Below the pieces are notes generated by a model. That model was not told where the DNA came from. It did no database searches and saw nothing but the letters and a program-made list of their open reading frames with translations. Position numbers and translations under genes: made by a program. From NCBI GenBank assembly GCA_040388535.1, contig JAZKBR010000002.1:900838-964837 (forward strand): DNA of 64,000 nt, in the 5' to 3' direction. Source of the DNA: Gemmatimonadota bacterium. Lineage in GTDB: Bacteria > Gemmatimonadota > Gemmatimonadetes > Gemmatimonadales > GWC2-71-9. This document shows, piece by piece, positions 60,659-64,000 of the stretch (position 1 is its first letter; each line of letters opens with the position of its first letter).

Positions 60659-62274
60659 CCTTCTCCCCGCAGGCCGTCGACTCGCTCCGCCGCGCACGGT
60701 ACAGCGAAGGTGCCGGGATCTATCGCATCATCCCGGCGGCTGTGGTGCGGCCGACCTCGCTCGCCGAGTTGCGTGCGGCGATAGACGATGCCCGCGCGGC
60801 CGGCTGGTCGGTGACGCCGCGTGGGGCCGGCAGTGCGATGGACGGCGGCAACCTCGGCGAAGGCCTCATTCTCGATCTCACCGCCTTCGAATCGGGACGC
60901 TGCGTCGTCAATGCGCGAAACCGCACGGCCCGGCTCTCACCGTCGATTCCGCTCGCGCATCTGCAGGCACTCGCTGGGCGGGATGGTCTGCGCTTTCCAC
61001 CCGATCCGTCGAGTGGCGCCTGGGCCACCCTGGGTGGGATGGTGTCCACCAACGCCGCTGGTGCCCGCACCGTTCGCTACGGCAGTGTCCGGCCCTGGAT
61101 CAAGGAGCTCACGCTCGAGACCGCCGTCGGGCCACTGACCCTCGTACGCGGGATGCCTGCCGACCTCGGCCATCCGGTGATGGTGAAGTGGTATACCGCC
61201 GTGGCGCCGCTCCTCGGCGCCCACGCGGATGCCATTCGCGCGGCCTTCCCGAAGGTCAGGAAGAACAGCGCCGGCTACGCGCTCGACCAGCTGCTCACCT
61301 CGGGCGACCTGATCGATGTGGTGATCGGCTCCGAAGGGACCCTCGGCGTCATCACCGACATCGTGGTGCGGCTCGACCCGATACCCACTGCCCGGGCCTC
61401 GCTCCGTGTGGCGCTGCGTAACCGTCACGATCTCGCTGCGGTGCTCGCGACGATTCGCAGCCACGATCCCTCGACGCTTGAACTCCTCGATACCTCCTTC
61501 CTCAGGCTGATTCAGCACCGCGTCGACACGCCGGAGCACCCCGGTCTGCTCAGCGAAGCGGCCGGCCTGCTGCTGGTGGACCTCGAGGGGAACAGTGCGC
61601 CGGAGCTGGCCGAACGTCTGCAGCAGCTGGTCGCCGCGGTGACCCCGCTGGTGCTCGACGTCCAGACCGCCCTCGATCCGGCCAGCATCGAACAGCTCTG
61701 GGCCGTGCGTCATGGGGCGTCTCCGATGCTGGCGGGGCTGACCGATGGTCGTCGTTCGCTGCAGGTCATCGAGGACGGCTGCGTCCCCACCGAGCGCCTC
61801 GCCGAATACCTCGATGCCATCGACGCCGCGACTGCGCGCCAGCGGATCGACGCCGTGCTCTTCGGACACGCGGGCGACGGCCACGTGCACGTGAACCTGC
61901 TCCCCAACCTGAATGATCCCGACTGGCGGGAACGAGTCCGCGCCATCTTCGATGAGGTGACGGCCGCAGTGATCCGGCTCGGTGGCACGACCTCTGGCGA
62001 ACACGGTGCCGGCCGGTTGCGTGCAGGAACCCTCGAGGCGCTCTACGGCAGCACCGTGATCGCCGTCTTCCGGGCGCTGAAGGCGGCGTTCGACCCCGAT
62101 GGTCTCTGGAACCCAGGCGTGATTCTCGGCGACGCCGCCGATCCGATCCGGCAGCTCAAGGTGGGTCCCGATGCCGCGACTCTTCCCGACGGCGTGGCAG
62201 CACAACTCCGCGCCATCGAGACGGGCGCGACCTGGGCCAACGGACGCTGGGCGGCACCCCTTCCGACACCCTGA
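60655..62274 (+). CDS. FAD-linked oxidase, D-lactate/glycolate dehydrogenase type
   Basis: 539 residues from the ATG at 60655. The PCMH-type FAD domain has VTPRGAGSAMDGGNLGEGLI, GGMVSTNAAGARTVRYG and IGSEGTLGVITD. The C-terminal FAD-oxidase domain has FGHAGDGHVHVNLLPN and GTTSGEHGAGRLR. It oxidises a 2-hydroxy acid. An open frame runs upstream through the squalene synthase-like gene but has no homology there. The gene overlaps the synthase by four bases (ATGA). Confidence 0.9.
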   Translation: MTFSPQAVDSLRRARYSEGAGIYRIIPAAVVRPTSLAELRAAIDDARAAGWSVTPRGAGSAMDGGNLGEGLILDLTAFESGRCVVNARNRTARLSPSIPLAHLQALAGRDGLRFPPDPSSGAWATLGGMVSTNAAGARTVRYGSVRPWIKELTLETAVGPLTLVRGMPADLGHPVMVKWYTAVAPLLGAHADAIRAAFPKVRKNSAGYALDQLLTSGDLIDVVIGSEGTLGVITDIVVRLDPIPTARASLRVALRNRHDLAAVLATIRSHDPSTLELLDTSFLRLIQHRVDTPEHPGLLSEAAGLLLVDLEGNSAPELAERLQQLVAAVTPLVLDVQTALDPASIEQLWAVRHGASPMLAGLTDGRRSLQVIEDGCVPTERLAEYLDAIDAATARQRIDAVLFGHAGDGHVHVNLLPNLNDPDWRERVRAIFDEVTAAVIRLGGTTSGEHGAGRLRAGTLEALYGSTVIAVFRALKAAFDPDGLWNPGVILGDAADPIRQLKVGPDAATLPDGVAAQLRAIETGATWANGRWAAPLPTP

Positions 62275-62295
62275 GCGGTGACCGGGAGGGGGGCT

Positions 62296-62301
62296 TATCT
62301 T
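62296..62301 (+). promoter_or_regulatory. Probable -10 element before thyX
   Basis: TATCTT preceded by GGGCT. Similar TATCTT boxes lie before the genes at 49392 (49379-49384) and 54474 (54440-54445). No clear -35 was found. Confidence 0.4.
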
Positions 62302-62358
62302 CCGCCGCGCCGCTGCCATCGCAGCCCGTTCGCTCCACCATCAACGCCCCGACCTCTC

Positions 62359-63111
62359 ATGCGCCTCTATCGCGAACCCGTCGTCACGCTGATCGCCCGC
62401 CCGCAATTCCTCGAGCCCACGCATCTCGGCGTGCAGTGGAAGGAGCCGGGCACCGACGGCGAGAAACTCGCCGAATTCGCGGGCCGACTCTGCTACATGA
62501 GTCAGCACAATCCGGCCGGGCGGAGCACCGCCGAATACCTCGGCAACATCCTCAAGCAGGGGCACGGGTCGGTCTTCGAGCACGCGGTCTATGTGCTGCT
62601 CATCGAAGGAGTCTCACGGTCGCTGACCCACGAACTGGTGCGGCACCGCGCGGGGTTCGGCTATTCCCAGCTCTCCCAGCGCTATGTCGACGAATCCGAT
62701 GCCGCCTTCGTGATGCCGCCGGCCGTGCAAGGCGATGAGGCACTCGAGACGGCGTGGCTCGCGTCGATGGAAGCGGCCCAGGCCAGCTACGTCGCGGCGG
62801 TCGAGAAGCTGATGGAGCGCTACTCCTGGGTCGCCGACAAGATTCATCGCCGCAAGCTCGCCCGCGAAGCCGGTCGCTCGGTCCTCCCCAACGGCACCGA
62901 AACCAAGATCGTGGTAAGCGGAAACATCCGGGCCTGGCGCACGATGCTCGAGCTTCGCCTCGGCGAGGGCGCCGAACGCGAGATTCGCCGGCTCGCGGTC
63001 CGGGTCCTGCAGACCCTCCGGGCAGAGTCACCCGCCTTCTTCCACGATTTCGAGCTGTATACCGCCGAGGATGGGGAGCAGGCGGGGCGCGTGGTGTACC
63101 ACAAGGTCTGA
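62359..63111 (+). CDS. thyX: Flavin-dependent thymidylate synthase ThyX
   Basis: 250 residues from the ATG at 62359. EYLGNILKQGHGSVFEHAVY and ELVRHRAGFGYSQLSQRYVD are ThyX landmarks; RSVLPNGTETKIVVSGNIRA and the ensuing helix are in the C-terminal half. The motif is RHR-X8-S rather than the usual RHR-X7-S, one residue longer. It makes dTMP with FAD and methylene-tetrahydrofolate. The open frame upstream of 62359 lacks ThyX-like sequence. Confidence 0.94.
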   Translation: MRLYREPVVTLIARPQFLEPTHLGVQWKEPGTDGEKLAEFAGRLCYMSQHNPAGRSTAEYLGNILKQGHGSVFEHAVYVLLIEGVSRSLTHELVRHRAGFGYSQLSQRYVDESDAAFVMPPAVQGDEALETAWLASMEAAQASYVAAVEKLMERYSWVADKIHRRKLAREAGRSVLPNGTETKIVVSGNIRAWRTMLELRLGEGAEREIRRLAVRVLQTLRAESPAFFHDFELYTAEDGEQAGRVVYHKV

Positions 63112-63289
63112 GAGAGACGAGAGACTAGAGACTGGAGACTAGAGGTTGAGAGCGGGAAGGGGTTGTCGCCCTGAACGAAGTGAGGGGGCGGAACTCCACC
63201 CTGGAACGATGCTCCGCCCCCTCGCTCCGCTCAGGGGGACACCGCTTTGGCTCTAGTCGCTGATCTCTAGTCTCTAGTCTCTCTCCCGC
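63111..63289. repeat. Nested intergenic palindrome after thyX with GAGACTA heptamer arms
   Basis: Outer arms are tandem GAGACTA/GAGACTG units; 63119-63138 pairs with 63264-63283 at 19 of 20 bases. An inner 28-base stem (63165-63192 with 63213-63240, 24 of 28 paired) contains CCCTGAACGAAGTGAGGG on one side and its near-complement on the other. The whole gap between thyX and the ferredoxin-like gene is taken up by it. Confidence 0.85.
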
Positions 63290-63303
63290 TACATTTCTGA
63301 CTC

Positions 63304-63540
63304 ATGTCAAATCCCTGGCTCCCCCAGCTCCGCATTGACCGGTGCGTCTGTATGCGCGCCACCTTCGAGCGGCTGCTGCCATTGGCCCGGGCCAACGGCT
63401 GGGATCTGCAGAGTCTGCAGGAGGCCACGGGGTGTGGCGATCAGTGTGGCATGTGTCGCCCCTACCTCCGCGAAATGCTCGCGCACGGCACGACGATGTT
63501 CCACTCGATCATCGAAGAACCCGACGAGGCCCGAGCATGA
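63304..63540 (+). CDS. BFD-like [2Fe-2S]-binding small protein
   Basis: 78 residues. RCVCMRATFE and TGCGDQCGMCRPYLREML give a CxC...CxxxCxxC set like the bacterioferritin-associated ferredoxin (BFD) family. It probably carries a 2Fe-2S cluster and could serve iron release or a redox role. A TACATT box at 63290-63295 lies 8 bases before the ATG. It overlaps the next gene by four bases. Confidence 0.7.
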   Translation: MSNPWLPQLRIDRCVCMRATFERLLPLARANGWDLQSLQEATGCGDQCGMCRPYLREMLAHGTTMFHSIIEEPDEARA

Positions 63541-64000
63541 GCGACGGACCACCGACCGGGGTGATGCGAGATCGGCGCAAGCAGCCGGTGCCGACGCCGC
63601 GACCGTGGTACGACGGCCTCTTCGGCACTGGTCCGCTGGTCTTCTATGCCTTGCTCGCTGGCTGGCTCTCGGTTGCCTTCCTCGCCAAGGACTTTCGTGA
63701 CACCGGGCTGAGCTTCGCTGCGGTCGCGTCCTTCCTGGCGCTGATCACCTTGCAGCGTGGCCGTGCCGCCGCTGGCCGTCAGAAGGAATCGCTCTCCCGC
63801 GCACTCGCCGCCGCCGATCGCCGGAATCGCGAACTCGAGCGACTCCGCGACCTTGCCGCTGCACTCCTCGCCGGCAACGACCTCGCCGCACTCAATCGAC
63901 AGATCGCCCAGGCCGCGGCCGACCTCCTCGAAGCCGAGGGGGGCGCCATCATGCTGGTTGTGGAAGAGGGTCGCTTCGTCCGCGTGGTCGCCGGCGCCGG
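63537..64000 (+). CDS. N-terminal part of a membrane sensor with GAF-like domain, cut by the window end
   Basis: About 154 residues are visible. A cytoplasmic tail is followed by two membrane helices (PLVFYALLAGWLSVAFLA and LSFAAVASFLALITL). A coiled coil (RALAAADRRNRELERLRDLA) leads into LNRQIAQAAADLLEAEGGAI, the start of a GAF domain. This is typical of sensor histidine kinases or cyclases; the output domain is outside the window. Confidence 0.65.
   Translation, partial: MSDGPPTGVMRDRRKQPVPTPRPWYDGLFGTGPLVFYALLAGWLSVAFLAKDFRDTGLSFAAVASFLALITLQRGRAAAGRQKESLSRALAAADRRNRELERLRDLAAALLAGNDLAALNRQIAQAAADLLEAEGGAIMLVVEEGRFVRVVAGA

Noticed and set aside
63111-63289. Repeats read as a CRISPR array
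   Set aside because: Units are 7 bases, contiguous, without unique spacers, and the two sides are inverted.

Overview
The window is GC-rich (about two thirds G+C), gene-dense DNA from a diderm, flagellated bacterium. P- and L-ring genes, a TonB-receptor-like fragment and lipoproteins show an outer membrane. The gene content (flagellar supercluster with FliW/CsrA, a squalene synthase-like enzyme, ThyX, an alanine/lysine-rich histone-like protein) and the many GTG starts fit a Gemmatimonadota-type organism. That assignment is an inference from style and content, not from a marker gene. No rRNA, tRNA, CRISPR array or insertion sequence was seen, and no gap between genes exceeds 300 bases.

Region 1 (1-9.5 kb, + strand) is chemotaxis. 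After the tail of an outer-membrane barrel protein come two chemoreceptors, an outer-membrane porin-like gene, a third receptor, a CheY-type regulator, CheB, CheR and a CheX-like phosphatase. Region 2 (9.7-16.6 kb, - strand) is late flagellar genes, transcribed as flgL-fliW, fliC, fliD-fliS-fliT-like and flgM-cheY-cheZ. Region 3 (16.7-45.6 kb, + strand) begins with an NtrC-family regulator. It continues with flgB-flgC-ORF-fliE-fliFGHIJ-motE-like-fliK-flgDE, then fliL-fliM-fliN-fliOP(fused)-fliQR-flhBAFG-fliA-ORF, then flgF-flgGAHIJNK-csrA. Region 4 (45.6-49.2 kb, - strand) is motA-motB-degenerate response regulator/HD-GYP-histidine kinase. Region 5 (49.4-64 kb) is non-motility: a lipoprotein, an MscS-helix membrane protein, a zinc alcohol dehydrogenase, a histone-H1-like protein and an amidohydrolase. 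It also holds an RNase HI variant, a zinc-ribbon protein, thiolase, 3-hydroxyacyl-CoA dehydrogenase, squalene synthase-like enzyme, FAD oxidase, ThyX, a BFD-like ferredoxin and a truncated GAF-type sensor.

Promoter reading suggests a three-tier flagellar hierarchy. The NtrC-type regulator sits directly upstream of the first of three sigma-54 sites that share the form YGGYAC-N6-TTGCC; they precede flgB, fliL and flgF, and the fliL operon carries fliA (sigma-28). Six sigma-28-type sites (TNA/AA-N15-NCCGATA) precede flgM-cheY-cheZ, fliC, flgL-fliW, motAB, one receptor, and the outer-membrane gene that heads the mcp-cheY-cheB-cheR-cheX operon. FlgM is encoded as a predicted FliA antagonist. FliW and CsrA are both present, and the fliC leader carries a hairpin with an ACGGAU loop plus a GGGA Shine-Dalgarno, so a FliW-CsrA-flagellin translational switch is likely.

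Points of most interest are the fliC leader with its FliW/CsrA partners; a FliO-FliP fusion that keeps a signal-peptidase-like site between the parts; FlhB with NPTN in place of NPTH; FlgH without a lipoprotein cysteine; an outer-membrane protein heading a chemotaxis operon; an RNase HI with one catalytic Glu changed to Ala; and intergenic palindromes whose outer arms are built from 7-base tandem repeats.
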